In this document: positions 1 to 8,722 of the stretch, piece after piece
How positions within the stretch are numbered: the stretch's first letter is position 1
How the letters are laid out: each line of letters begins with the position of its first letter
DNA from: Microbacterium maritypicum
GTDB taxonomy: Bacteria > Actinomycetota > Actinomycetes > Actinomycetales > Microbacteriaceae
NCBI RefSeq assembly: GCF_008868125.1
Contig: NZ_WAAQ01000001.1
Coordinates: 1,674,001-1,738,000, forward strand
Direction of reading: 5' to 3'
DNA: 64,000 nt
Notes under the pieces: model-generated
Database searches by the model: none
What the model was told of the DNA's origin: nothing
Seen by the model: only the letters and a program-made list of their open reading frames with translations
Translations under genes and position numbers: made by a program

Positions 1-786
1 CTTCGCCGCGAGGTTGTCGCCCGACGACTGGTGCCGCAGCCGCCGAAGCACCCATGGCACGAGGTGCTCGCGCGCCCAGCCGAGGTCTTCCGACCGGGCC
101 TCGCGCCACGTGCGCAACGGGAACGGCTCGGGCTGCATGGCCTCGAGGTCGTTCGGCACGTTCAGCGCGCGCAGCGCCATACGGGCCACCTCGTGGTGGC
201 CGAGGGCGTTGTAGTGCAGGCGGTCGTCGTCGAAGAACCGCATGTCCTGCACGACCTTGAGCGCCCATTGGTCGGCGACGATGCAGTCGTGGCGCTCGGC
301 GATCGCACGGACGTTCTCGTTGTAGATGGCGACCTTGCCGCGGAAGGCTCGGAAGACGGGAGTGAACCCGGTGTCGATGCCCGTGAAGAGCAGGATGGCC
401 GCGCCCGTGGACGACAGGCGCACGACGGCGTCTTCGAGCTGACTCGCAATGGCATCGGGGTCGGTGCCGGGGCGGATCACGTCGTTGCCACCCGCACAGA
501 TCGACACCAGGTCGGGGTGCAGTGCGATCGCCGGCTCGATCTGGTCGGCGACGATCTGGGCGATCAGCTTGCCGCGGACCGCGAGGTTCGCGTAGGCGAA
601 GTCGTCCACCTGCGCCGCGAGCACTTCGGCGACGCGGTCGGCCCACCCGCGGTGGCTGCCCGGATGTGCGGGGTCGGGGTCGCCGATGCCCTCGGTGAAC
701 GAATCGCCGATCGCGACGAAACGGCGCCACGGGTGCGCGGTCTCATTGGGGACATAGGGGGTCCGAGTCGAATCCTGGTCGGTCAT
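1..786 (-). CDS. SGNH/GDSL-family hydrolase, C-terminus cut by window edge
   Basis: Predicted serine esterase/lipase of the SGNH superfamily; substrate unknown. At least 262 residues are visible and the frame is still open at the left edge. The nucleophile block AIGDSFTEG (Ser29) is near the N-terminus, the block III motif AGGNDVIRPGTD follows, and the catalytic Asp-His pair lies in DDRLHYNALGHH. No signal peptide is seen, so it is probably cytoplasmic. The ATG at 786 is preceded by AAGGAG at good spacing. It is divergent from the helicase at 934. A close paralogue lies at 30236-30991. Family assignment is firm; function is not known. Confidence 0.88.
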   Translation of the reverse strand, partial: MTDQDSTRTPYVPNETAHPWRRFVAIGDSFTEGIGDPDPAHPGSHRGWADRVAEVLAAQVDDFAYANLAVRGKLIAQIVADQIEPAIALHPDLVSICAGGNDVIRPGTDPDAIASQLEDAVVRLSSTGAAILLFTGIDTGFTPVFRAFRGKVAIYNENVRAIAERHDCIVADQWALKVVQDMRFFDDDRLHYNALGHHEVARMALRALNVPNDLEAMQPEPFPLRTWREARSEDLGWAREHLVPWVLRRLRHQSSGDNLAAK

Positions 787-920
787 CCAGCGCTCCTTCA
801 CGAACGTCGTGCGAAGCGGCGGTGACCGCGACGCAGTGACAGAGCCTACCCGCACGTGCCCATCCCGGGGAGGGCACGCGCGGGAACTGCCGCGAGTGAT
901 CCAGTGTCCGCGGCAGCGAT

Positions 921-926
921 TATCGT
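921..926 (+). promoter_or_regulatory. -10 element for leaderless helicase mRNA
   Basis: TATCGT followed by 7 nt and then the ATG at 934, with no Shine-Dalgarno. This places the transcript start at or next to the start codon. Confidence 0.5.
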
Positions 927-933
927 GGACTCG

Positions 934-2676
934 ATGCTCTCTCCGTCCTTTCCTCAGCGTGCCCCATGGGGAACCGCGAACAAGCTGCGCGCCTGGCAGC
1001 AGGAGGCCCTCGAACAGTACTTCGCCGCGGATCAGCGCGACTTCCTCGTGGCGGCCACGCCCGGCGCTGGGAAGACCACCTTCGCGCTCACCCTCGCGGT
1101 CGAGCTCATGCGCATGGGCGAGGTCAACCGCATCATCGTCGTGGCGCCGACCGAGCATCTCAAGACGCAGTGGGCCGATGCCGCCGCGCGCGTGCACATC
1201 CGCCTCGACCCCCGCTTCCGCAACAGCGACTGGGCACCGGCACGGCACTATCACGGCGCGGTCGTGACCTATGCGCAGGTCGCGGCGAAGTCCTCGGTGC
1301 ACCGCCATCTCACCGAAGACGCCCAGACGCTGGTGATCCTCGACGAGGTGCACCACGGCGGCGACGCGCTCAGCTGGGGCGACGCGATCCGCGACGCCTA
1401 CGGGCCCGCCAAGAGGCGCCTCCTCCTCTCCGGAACGCCGTTCCGGAGCGACACCGCACCGATCCCGTTCGTCGAGTACCACCCCGACGAGTCCGGCGCC
1501 CGCATCTCGCGCACCGACTACAACTACGGCTACGGCCGGGCGCTGGCCGACGGTGTCGTGCGCCCCGTGCTGTTCCACATGTACGCCGGCAAGATGCGCT
1601 GGCGCACCACCACAGGTGACGAGCTCGAGACGCACCTCGGCCAGGACAACACGAAGGACGTGACGTCGCAGGCCTGGCGAACGGCGCTCGACCCCGAGGG
1701 CGACTGGATGCCCGCCGTGCTCTCGGCTGCCGATCGCCGCCTCACCGAGATCCGCCATCACGTTCCCGATGCCGGCGGACTCGTGCTGGCGACCGATCAG
1801 ACCGTGGCGCGCGCCTACGCGAAGATCCTGCACAGCATCACGGGTCAGCAGCCGACGATCGTGCTCTCCGACGACGCGACCGCTTCGGAGCGGATCGAGA
1901 AGTTCAGTGCCAACGACGCCCGGTGGATGGTGGCCGTGCGCATGGTGTCCGAAGGCGTCGACGTCCCGCGCCTCGCCGTGGGCGTGTACGCGACGTCGTC
2001 GTCGACTCCGCTGTTCTTCGCGCAGGCCATCGGCCGCTTCGTGCGCGCCCGCCGTCGCGGCGAGGCCGCCAGCGTCTTCCTTCCGCAGGTCCCCGTCCTG
2101 ATGGGGCTCGCGAACGAGATGGACAAGCAGCGCGACCACGCCCTCGACCGGCAGTCGAAGGAAGACGACGGCCTCGAGGACTCGCTGCTCGAGAGCGCGA
2201 ACCGCGAGGAGGAGACCTCCGATGCGCTGACGCAGGAGTTCAGCTATCAGGCGCTGTCATCGGTCGCCCACTTCGATCGGATCGTGTTCGAGGGGCAGGA
2301 GTTCGGGCAGCTGGCAGAACCAGGCACCCCGGAAGAAGAGGAGTTCATCGGGTTCCCCGGCCTTCTCGAACCGGAACACGTGCATGAGCTCCTCATGCAG
2401 CGCCAGTCCCGTCAATCCCGACTGCGCGAGGCGCGCGAGGCCTCTGCAGACCCGGCGGAGACGACGACGTTGCCCGCGCCGCTGCACCGCACGCTCAAGG
2501 AGCAGCGGCAACTTCTGAACAGCCTGGTGGGTCTCTACGCGCGGCAGAAGGGCGAGCCCCACGGCGCGGTGCACGCCGAGCTGCGGCGCATCTGCGGAGG
2601 ACCGGCGGTTGCGCAGGCGACGGTGACCCAGTTGCAGTCGCGCATCGAAGTTCTCCGCAAGCGCGTGCGTTCCTGA
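934..2676 (+). CDS. SF2 DEAD/DEAH-box helicase, UvsW/RAD25-like
   Basis: ATP-dependent nucleic-acid translocase of superfamily 2, 580 residues. The Walker A motif ATPGAGKTTF is at about residues 41-50, motif II DEVHHG at 137-142, motif III LLSGTPFRS follows, and the helicase C lobe has VSEGVDVPRL and the AIGRFVRARR arginine-finger region. The C-terminal 150 residues are acidic and then helical, and carry no domain I recognise. An upstream GTG/ATG would add about 26 residues, but ATG 934 sits 7 nt after a TATCGT box and is preferred. It stands alone between an SGNH hydrolase (divergent) and the VIT1 gene. Substrate (DNA or RNA) cannot be told from the sequence. Confidence 0.85.
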   Translation: MLSPSFPQRAPWGTANKLRAWQQEALEQYFAADQRDFLVAATPGAGKTTFALTLAVELMRMGEVNRIIVVAPTEHLKTQWADAAARVHIRLDPRFRNSDWAPARHYHGAVVTYAQVAAKSSVHRHLTEDAQTLVILDEVHHGGDALSWGDAIRDAYGPAKRRLLLSGTPFRSDTAPIPFVEYHPDESGARISRTDYNYGYGRALADGVVRPVLFHMYAGKMRWRTTTGDELETHLGQDNTKDVTSQAWRTALDPEGDWMPAVLSAADRRLTEIRHHVPDAGGLVLATDQTVARAYAKILHSITGQQPTIVLSDDATASERIEKFSANDARWMVAVRMVSEGVDVPRLAVGVYATSSSTPLFFAQAIGRFVRARRRGEAASVFLPQVPVLMGLANEMDKQRDHALDRQSKEDDGLEDSLLESANREEETSDALTQEFSYQALSSVAHFDRIVFEGQEFGQLAEPGTPEEEEFIGFPGLLEPEHVHELLMQRQSRQSRLREAREASADPAETTTLPAPLHRTLKEQRQLLNSLVGLYARQKGEPHGAVHAELRRICGGPAVAQATVTQLQSRIEVLRKRVRS

Positions 2677-2827
2677 CGTCCGCACGGGCCCCAACCCGCG
2701 CGATGCGAGCGCTGCTTCGGATCCCCGAAATGCTGTCAATCCGCGTCTGAGCGAGGTGTGCGCGGGGGTCCGCGGCTAGCGTTGAACGGTTGCCCGCGCA
2801 CCGGGCACCGTTACACCTGGAGGACTC

Positions 2828-3925
2828 ATGACAGCCCCTGCTGCAGTCGACCCGACCCCCGCCGATCGCCGGCGCTGGGCGCGATACCTGGTCGAGGAGC
2901 GCGCGGAAGGCGCCGTGTATCAGAAGCTCGCCGCGCGCAGAGAGGGCGAGGAGCGTGACATCCTGCTCCGTCTCGCCGACGCGGAACGCCGCCATGAGCA
3001 GCACTGGCTCGATCTCCTCGGTGCGGAGCCGAAACGACTCCCTCGTGCCGGTGTCCGCTCGCGTCTGCTCGGCTGGATGGCCGGCCGCTTCGGGTCGATC
3101 TTCGTGCTCGCGCTGGCGCAGAGCGCCGAAGCCCGATCGCCCTACGACTCGGAGCAGTACGCCACGCCCGCGATGCGCGCCGACGAGAAGGTCCATTACG
3201 AGGTGGTCCGTGGACTCGCAGCGCGAGGCCGCAGGCGTCTCTCCGGTTCCTTCCGCGCGGCGGTCTTCGGAGCGAACGACGGTCTCGTGAGCAACCTCGC
3301 GCTCGTTCTGGGCATCGGTGCGACGGGGGTGAGTTCCGGGTTCGTGCTCTTCAGCGGGATCGCGGGACTCTTGGCCGGGGCTCTGTCGATGGGGGCGGGA
3401 GAGTTCGTCTCGGTGCGCTCCCAGCGCGAACTGCTCGCGGCGACCGAGGCGAACGAGGACGCCCACGCGGCCGCCGGGGATCTCGACATCGACGAGAACG
3501 AGCTCGCGCTCGTCTACCGGGCACGCGGCATGGAGCCGGAGGAGTCCCTCTCCCGTGCCCGACGCATCGTGACCGCTGCGCAGGCCGGAGTGCGCCGGGC
3601 CGCCACCGGACCGGTCAACACCCAGGGCGGCAACGACCACGAGATCGTCGGCAGCGACTGGACCGCAGCGATCTCCAGCTTCCTCCTGTTCGCCTCCGGG
3701 GCGATCATCCCGGTCCTGCCGTGGATCTTCGGGCTCCAGGGCACCACGGCCGTGATCGTCGCCCTCGTGCTCGTCGGCATCGCCCTGCTGAGCACCGGCG
3801 CCATGGTCGGTGTCCTCTCGGGCGGCCCGCCCCTCCGACGCGCCCTCCGTCAGCTCGCCATCGGTTTCGGCGCGGCTGCCATCACCTACGTTCTCGGCCT
3901 CGTGTTCGGCGTCAGTGCGGCGTGA
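2828..3925 (+). CDS. Ferritin-like/VIT1-CCC1 family metal transporter
   Basis: Integral membrane protein of 365 residues in the VIT1/CCC1 family, whose characterised members move Fe(II) or Mn(II). Residues 1-140 form a rubrerythrin-like helical domain with carboxylate and His ligands (EERAEGAVYQKL, then AERRHEQHWLDLL), which suggests iron binding on the cytoplasmic side. About five membrane helices follow, with the family's first-helix signature AAVFGANDGLVSNLALVLG and a second block SMGAGEFVSVRSQREL. The start has GGAGG 6 nt upstream, and TAGCGT near 2776 is a likely -10. It is convergent with the DUF1254 gene, 15 bp away. The direction of transport is not determined by sequence. Confidence 0.88.
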   Translation: MTAPAAVDPTPADRRRWARYLVEERAEGAVYQKLAARREGEERDILLRLADAERRHEQHWLDLLGAEPKRLPRAGVRSRLLGWMAGRFGSIFVLALAQSAEARSPYDSEQYATPAMRADEKVHYEVVRGLAARGRRRLSGSFRAAVFGANDGLVSNLALVLGIGATGVSSGFVLFSGIAGLLAGALSMGAGEFVSVRSQRELLAATEANEDAHAAAGDLDIDENELALVYRARGMEPEESLSRARRIVTAAQAGVRRAATGPVNTQGGNDHEIVGSDWTAAISSFLLFASGAIIPVLPWIFGLQGTTAVIVALVLVGIALLSTGAMVGVLSGGPPLRRALRQLAIGFGAAAITYVLGLVFGVSAA

Positions 3926-3940
3926 TCGGAGTGCGCGCAC

Positions 3941-5281
3941 TCACCCAGCCGATCGTGTGATCGCCGGCACCGTGTAGTGCCACTCGAGCACGGCGGGGGC
4001 GGGCTCGTACATCCGCATCACCGGTCGGAAGTCTCCGGCCGGTGAGGGAAGCCAGTTCGCCGCCGCCCTCTCGTCGGCGGGGCGCTCATGGCTGATGGTG
4101 ATCGTGAGGGCGCCGTCCTCGTCGCGCACGAGACCAGGAGTCCGGTCACCGATCGAATACCGCTCGATCGGGTTCTCGACGAGGTAGAAGTCGGGAACCG
4201 AGTACATCGTCAACGACCAGAAGGCGGATACGGGCGGCTCGGGATCCAGACGCAGCGTGTACGTCCGCTCGCCGGTCAGCTGATCCCCATGATCATCGAC
4301 ATAGCTCACGATGTACGCCGCCTCATAGGGGTGGTTCCCCCAGAGGCCACCGAGCGCGGCGGCGGCGCGTTCGGGAATGCGCACTTCGGGGTCGATGATC
4401 TTGAAACGGTCGTCGTCGAGGGCTCCGATCTCGAAGTAGTCGAGGTTGTAGTCGAAGGCGTGGAAGGTGAGCTTCCACCCGTTCACCTCCGGGCTGGAGC
4501 CGTGCGTCAGGAACGAGTGGAGCGACTGCTGAGCAGCTTCCAGATCGCCGACCAGACGCGCGGCGTCCGAGAGCGCGATCGATGCGTACGGGGAAGCGCC
4601 TACGACGGCGATCCCTGTCGAGGCCAGCGAGGCCTGCAAGGGGCGATCCCGGGGTGCGGGCGGGAACTGCTGCGACCAGACGCGGAGCTTCTCGAGGAAG
4701 AGCGCGCTCTCCGGGACGCCGGGACCCGGGAGGGCGAGCCCCGCGGGCACGGCGTCCGGGTTTCGCGGCGTGAGGGTCGTCGCGTCCTGGAGCGCATGCA
4801 CGGCGGGGAGTTCGTCGTCGCCGCTCACAGCCCACCGGCCCACGATCGAGGCGACAGTCGTCGGGAACCGGATGACGACCGCGTCGCCTGTGTCGCCGTC
4901 CCACGAGGGCGGGACCAGCAGGAACGTCCCCGCGCGTGTCCCCGTGGCGCGGTGTCCGACGTACGCGAAGTTGTTCGTCCACGCGTCGACGAACTGGAGG
5001 ACGTAGTAGCGGCCCGCGGTGTCCGGGACTCGCAGCTCGACCGGGCCGACGCTGAGGTCCACCTGGGCCATCGAGTAGAGCGTGTCGTTGTTGATCGTCA
5101 CGAATGTGTCCGCGGGGCCGGCGAGCGTTCGGGCGTGACTGAAGGCATTGAACGGGGCGGCAGGGTTGGAGCCGACTCCCGTCGTCGTGTAACGCGTCAC
5201 CTGATCGAGGTTGAACACGAGGGGGAACCCGTAGAGGTAGGCCTGAATGATCGTCTGACGATCGGCTTCGAGGGCGGTCAT
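3941..5281 (-). CDS. DUF1254/DUF1214-domain protein
   Basis: Protein of 446 residues with an N-terminal DUF1254 region (from AYLYGFPLVFNLDQVTRY, including NNDTLYSMAQVDLS) and a C-terminal DUF1214 region (FWSLTMYSVPDFYLVENPIERYSIGDR, as separate blocks). Such proteins are widespread in environmental bacteria and have no agreed biochemical role. No signal peptide is evident from the ATG at 5281, which lies 7 nt after a TAGCCT box on this strand and is therefore preferred to upstream in-frame codons. It stands alone, downstream of tRNA-Leu(GAG) and separated from it by a strong hairpin. Product family is firm, function unknown. Confidence 0.82.
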   Translation of the reverse strand: MTALEADRQTIIQAYLYGFPLVFNLDQVTRYTTTGVGSNPAAPFNAFSHARTLAGPADTFVTINNDTLYSMAQVDLSVGPVELRVPDTAGRYYVLQFVDAWTNNFAYVGHRATGTRAGTFLLVPPSWDGDTGDAVVIRFPTTVASIVGRWAVSGDDELPAVHALQDATTLTPRNPDAVPAGLALPGPGVPESALFLEKLRVWSQQFPPAPRDRPLQASLASTGIAVVGASPYASIALSDAARLVGDLEAAQQSLHSFLTHGSSPEVNGWKLTFHAFDYNLDYFEIGALDDDRFKIIDPEVRIPERAAAALGGLWGNHPYEAAYIVSYVDDHGDQLTGERTYTLRLDPEPPVSAFWSLTMYSVPDFYLVENPIERYSIGDRTPGLVRDEDGALTITISHERPADERAAANWLPSPAGDFRPVMRMYEPAPAVLEWHYTVPAITRSAG

Positions 5282-5288
5282 GGCGATC

Positions 5289-5294
5289 AGGCTA
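5289..5294 (-). promoter_or_regulatory. -10 element for leaderless DUF1254 mRNA
   Basis: On the minus strand TAGCCT, 7 nt, then ATG at 5281; no Shine-Dalgarno. Confidence 0.5.
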
Positions 5295-5377
5295 TCCAGA
5301 GCCGCCCGCACGCAGGGGAGGAGATCATCCCTCCCGGATGAGCCCCCGCGGGTGCGTCGCGCCATCGACGGGAGACG

Positions 5378-5413
5378 ACGAAGGCCCCGGATCCGTGGAT
5401 CCGGGGCCTTCGT
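5378..5413 (-). terminator. Hairpin terminator after tRNA-Leu(GAG)
   Basis: Inverted repeat of 17 bp (5378-5394 with 5397-5413), GC-rich, perfect. It begins just past the 3' end of the tRNA on its strand, so it most likely ends the tRNA transcript. Confidence 0.75.
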
Positions 5414-5420
5414 CTTCGTG

Positions 5421-5503
5421 TGCGCGGAGGGGGACTTGAACCCCCACGCCCTTACGGGCACTACGACCTCAACGTAGCGCGTCTACCATTCCGCCACCCG
5501 CGC
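5421..5503 (-). tRNA. tRNA-Leu (anticodon GAG)
   Basis: 83-nt cloverleaf read on the minus strand. The acceptor arm GCGCGGG pairs with TCCGCGC (one G-T), discriminator A. The anticodon arm is CTACG/CGTAG with loop TTGAGGT, giving GAG, so it reads CUC/CUU. The long variable arm is typical of class II tRNA, and the T arm GGGGGTTCAAGTCCCCC is intact. CCA is not encoded. Confidence 0.95.
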
Positions 5504-5602
5504 AGGTGTTGGATGATCGTTGCCGACCGAAGAATGACATTACCACGTCCTCCGCGGCCTCTCGAACCGAGGCGCACGCCCGGGCGTGGCGCACGGTTTC
5601 GA

Positions 5603-5608
5603 TAGCCT
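5603..5608 (+). promoter_or_regulatory. -10 element for leaderless M20 peptidase mRNA
   Basis: TAGCCT, 6 nt, then the ATG at 5615; no other ribosome-binding signal is needed for this start. Confidence 0.45.
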
Positions 5609-5614
5609 GGAGCC

Positions 5615-6910
5615 ATGACTGATCCGTCCCTTCCGGAGGTCGTCCGCATCGCGAGCGACCTGATCCGATTCGACACGTCCAACTTCGGCGGAGGAAACGC
5701 GAAGGGCGAGCGCGAGGCCGCGCAGTACGTCGGGGCGTACCTGGAGGAGCTGGGGCTCGAAGTCGAGTACTACGAGCCGATCCCGCGGCGCACGAACGTG
5801 ATGGCACGCGTGCCAGGACGCGACAGGGACAAGCCCGCGCTCGTCGTGCACGGCCACCTCGACGTCGTGCCGGCCATGGCCGAAGACTGGAGCGTCGACC
5901 CCTTCGCCGGCCTCGTGCAAGACGGGATGCTGTGGGGACGCGGCGCCGTGGACATGAAGAACATGAATGCCATGATCCTGACGTCGGTGGCGGAGATCCT
6001 TCGCGCGGGCGAACGACCGGAGCGGGATCTGGTGCTGGCCTTCTTCGCCGACGAGGAGAACGGCGGCGTCGAAGGCTCGGCACTGGTCGTGCAGAATCGC
6101 CCGGAGTGGTTCGAGGGGGCGACGGCGGCGATCAGCGAGGTCGGCGGCTACTCGATCACGGTCGACGACCGACGCGCCTACCTGCTGCAGGTGGGGGAGA
6201 AGGCACTGATCTGGATCCGGCTGGTGGCGAAGGGGCGCGCGGGTCACGGCAGCCGTCTGCACGACGACAACGCGGTCACGAAGCTCGCAGAGGCCGTCGC
6301 GGCGATCGGCCGCACGCGCTGGCCGATCCGGCTGACGTCGACCACGAGAGCCCTGCTCGAAGGACTGAGCGCCCTGAGCGGACGCAGCGTCGATGATCCC
6401 GATGCCCTCGCCTCCGCCGCTGGCCCCGCCGAGGCCTTCCTGCGGTCCTCGTTCCGCACGACGACGAACCCGACCGCGCTGACCGCCGGCTACAAGCACA
6501 ACGTGATCCCCGAGCGCGCAGAAGCGCTCATCGACGTGCGGGTGATCCCCGGGACCGAGGACGACGTCCTGGCTGAGCTCCGGCAGATCGTCGGCGACGA
6601 GATCATCATCGAGACGGTCGTCCGGGACATCGGCATGGAGACGCCGTTCGAAGGCGAGCTCGTCGAAGCGATGGTCGCCAGCATCGGTCGACACGATCCC
6701 GGCGTGCCGGTCATCCCGTATCTTCTCGGGGCCGGCACCGACAACAAGGCGCTGGCATACCTGGGCATCACCGGCTACGGCTTCGCCCCGTTGAAGCTCC
6801 CCGCCGACCTCGACTTCACAGGCATGTTCCACGGAGTCGATGAGCGAGTACCCGTAGACTCGCTTGTCTTCGGCCAGCGGGTGCTGACCGATCTGCTGCG
6901 CACGTACTGA
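5615..6910 (+). CDS. M20/M28-type dinuclear zinc peptidase/deacylase
   Basis: Cytoplasmic metallo-hydrolase of the M20 family, 431 residues. Metal-binding elements are LVVHGHLDVVPA (first His and Asp), GRGAVDMKN (bridging Asp) and FFADEENGG (general-base Glu followed by a ligand Glu). The small dimerisation lid domain lies in the middle, and the last ligand His is near the C-terminus (GMFHGVDE). Members cut dipeptides or N-acyl amino acids; the substrate here is unknown. The ATG at 5615 follows TAGCCT by 6 nt. uppP starts 41 nt downstream on the same strand and may be co-transcribed. Confidence 0.88.
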   Translation: MTDPSLPEVVRIASDLIRFDTSNFGGGNAKGEREAAQYVGAYLEELGLEVEYYEPIPRRTNVMARVPGRDRDKPALVVHGHLDVVPAMAEDWSVDPFAGLVQDGMLWGRGAVDMKNMNAMILTSVAEILRAGERPERDLVLAFFADEENGGVEGSALVVQNRPEWFEGATAAISEVGGYSITVDDRRAYLLQVGEKALIWIRLVAKGRAGHGSRLHDDNAVTKLAEAVAAIGRTRWPIRLTSTTRALLEGLSALSGRSVDDPDALASAAGPAEAFLRSSFRTTTNPTALTAGYKHNVIPERAEALIDVRVIPGTEDDVLAELRQIVGDEIIIETVVRDIGMETPFEGELVEAMVASIGRHDPGVPVIPYLLGAGTDNKALAYLGITGYGFAPLKLPADLDFTGMFHGVDERVPVDSLVFGQRVLTDLLRTY

Positions 6911-6951
6911 GCGTCGCGCGCTCCGTGCCTCCTCCGAACTGAAAGCTCTCC

Positions 6952-7776
6952 ATGCACCTGCTCGAAGCACTGATCCTCGGTGTGGTCCAGGGACTCACCG
7001 AGTTCCTTCCGATCTCCTCCAGCGCTCACCTGCGCATCCTCGGCACGTTCCTGCCGTCGGGTGAAGACCCGGGTGCGGCGTTCACCGCGATCACCCAGAT
7101 CGGCACCGAGGCCGCGGTGGTCGTGTTCTTCTGGCGCGACATCGTGCGCATCGTGACGCAGTGGTTCCGGTCGCTGGTCGGCAAGGCTCCGCGCAACGAT
7201 CCGGATGCCAGGATGGGCTGGCTCATCATCATCGGCAGCATCCCGATCGTGGTCCTGGGGCTGCTGTTCCAAGACCAGATCGAGACCGTGCTGCGGTCGA
7301 TGTGGATCGTCGCGGTGATGCTGATCGTCTTCGGAATCCTGCTCGGCGTCGCCGATTACGTGGGGGCGAAGCGCCGCAAGCTCGACGACCTCACCTACCC
7401 GCACGGCATCGCTTTCGGTTTCGCGCAGGCGCTGGCGCTGATCCCGGGTGTCTCCCGCTCGGGCGGCACCATCACGATGGGGCTCTTCCTCGGCTACGAG
7501 CGTGCCGCTGCGGCGCGCTATGCGTTCCTGCTCGCGATCCCCGCGGTGTTCGGCAGCGGCTTCTACCAGGTCTTCAAGAGCTGGGGCGAGCCGTCGTTCT
7601 TCTCCTTCGGCGACACGCTCGCCGCGACCGGAATCGCATTCGTCGTGGCGCTCGGGGTGATCGCGTTCTTCATGAACTGGATCTCGAAGCGCAGCTTCCT
7701 GCCCTTCGTGATCTACCGCATCCTGCTCGGCACCGTCCTGCTGGTCCTGCTCGGCACCGGTGTGATCGCGGCCTGA
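6952..7776 (+). CDS. uppP: Undecaprenyl-diphosphatase UppP
   Basis: Membrane enzyme (BacA/UppP) that dephosphorylates undecaprenyl pyrophosphate to recycle the lipid carrier of peptidoglycan synthesis; it also confers bacitracin tolerance in other species. The protein has 274 residues, the usual length. Family signatures are present: [16 protein letters not shown] near residue 16, with the catalytic Glu, and [17 protein letters not shown] near residue 165, with the catalytic Ser/Arg. Seven to eight hydrophobic segments are visible. A GAAAG element precedes the ATG. It follows the M20 peptidase by 41 nt and converges with the PAC2 gene, 7 bp away. Confidence 0.95.
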   Translation: MHLLEALILGVVQGLTEFLPISSSAHLRILGTFLPSGEDPGAAFTAITQIGTEAAVVVFFWRDIVRIVTQWFRSLVGKAPRNDPDARMGWLIIIGSIPIVVLGLLFQDQIETVLRSMWIVAVMLIVFGILLGVADYVGAKRRKLDDLTYPHGIAFGFAQALALIPGVSRSGGTITMGLFLGYERAAAARYAFLLAIPAVFGSGFYQVFKSWGEPSFFSFGDTLAATGIAFVVALGVIAFFMNWISKRSFLPFVIYRILLGTVLLVLLGTGVIAA

Positions 7777-7783
7777 GCCGGGC

Positions 7784-8632
7784 TCAGCGTTTGCGGTCGC
7801 CAGGGCCGTCGTCGCGGCGGCGCAGGTAGCGCTCGAACGCCTGGGCGATCGCGTCGCCTGATGCCTCGGGGGAGTCCCACGTGTCGCGGGTGCGCTCGAG
7901 CTGACGGATGTACTCCGTCATGTCCTCGTCCTCGGACGCTGCGGCGTCGATCGAGGCTTCCCAGGTCGCGGCCTCGGTGCGCAGCGTCTGGCGATCGACG
8001 TCCACACCGGTGAGCTCCTCGAGGCGGTCCAGCAGCGCCAGCGTCACCTTCGGCGAAGGGGTCGCCGAGGCGACGTAGTGGGGCACGCTCGCCCACAGAC
8101 TCGCTGTGGGGATGCCCGCGTTCTCGGCGAAGTGCTCGAAGACGGTGAGGATGCCGACCGGACCCTCGTACAGCGAGCGCTCGAGGCCGTGCGCCTCGCG
8201 CACCTGCTCGTTCTGGCTCGAGGCGAAGATCGATATCGGTCGGGTGTGCGGGACATCGGCCAGCATCGCCCCGAGAGTCACGAGACCGGTGATGTCGTCG
8301 CGGAGAGCGATGTCGATGAACTCGGAGGCGAAGGCCTGCCAGGTGCGCGCAGGTTCGGCGCCCGTGAGCAACCAGAACTCGGGCCCGGGCGCAGGATCGC
8401 GCGGACGCCACAGTCCGGCCTCCGGCCACGTCAGCTGGCGGCGGCCCTCGGCATCCATCCGCGTCGAGGGACGCGTGTACTGATAGTCGAAGTACAGTTC
8501 GGGGTCGACGGAGTGCACGAGGTCGTACTCCGACGATGAGCGCAGCGCCTCGATGGCGCTGCTGGCCGCTTCACCCGCATCGTTCCAGCCGTCGAAGGCG
8601 GCGATGACGATGCGCGGACCGAGAACATCCAT
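7784..8632 (-). CDS. PAC2-family protein
   Basis: Protein of 282 residues in the PAC2 family, related to the eukaryotic proteasome assembly chaperone 2. Family features are the N-terminal IVIAAFDGWNDAGEAAS, the HSVDPELYFDYQYTRP region and ITGLVTLGAMLADVPHTRP. Actinobacterial members usually lie near proteasome or pupylation genes; here the gene is close to trmI and pafBC, but no proteasome gene is present. The tail is charged and probably disordered. The start has AAGGGAG upstream, and TAGCCT about 45 nt upstream is a plausible -10 with a normal leader. It is divergent from the HAD gene. Confidence 0.85.
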   Translation of the reverse strand: MDVLGPRIVIAAFDGWNDAGEAASSAIEALRSSSEYDLVHSVDPELYFDYQYTRPSTRMDAEGRRQLTWPEAGLWRPRDPAPGPEFWLLTGAEPARTWQAFASEFIDIALRDDITGLVTLGAMLADVPHTRPISIFASSQNEQVREAHGLERSLYEGPVGILTVFEHFAENAGIPTASLWASVPHYVASATPSPKVTLALLDRLEELTGVDVDRQTLRTEAATWEASIDAAASEDEDMTEYIRQLERTRDTWDSPEASGDAIAQAFERYLRRRDDGPGDRKR

Positions 8633-8709
8633 CGAGGGCTCCCTTCGAGATCGCGGTCGTGATCCTTCCAGGCTAGTCCGCGAAGGCGGGATGCGGGCGG
8701 CACCACGGC

Positions 8710-8715
8710 TACCAT
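8710..8715 (+). promoter_or_regulatory. -10 element deciding the GTG start of the HAD gene
   Basis: TACCAT, 7 nt, then GTG at 8723. The longer in-frame ATG at 8714 lies inside this box, which argues against it. Confidence 0.5.
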
Positions 8716-8722
8716 GGGTTCA

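Noticed and set aside
31..825. Plus-strand ORF of 264 codons at the left edge
   Set aside because: Antisense to the SGNH hydrolase, which has a full set of catalytic blocks.
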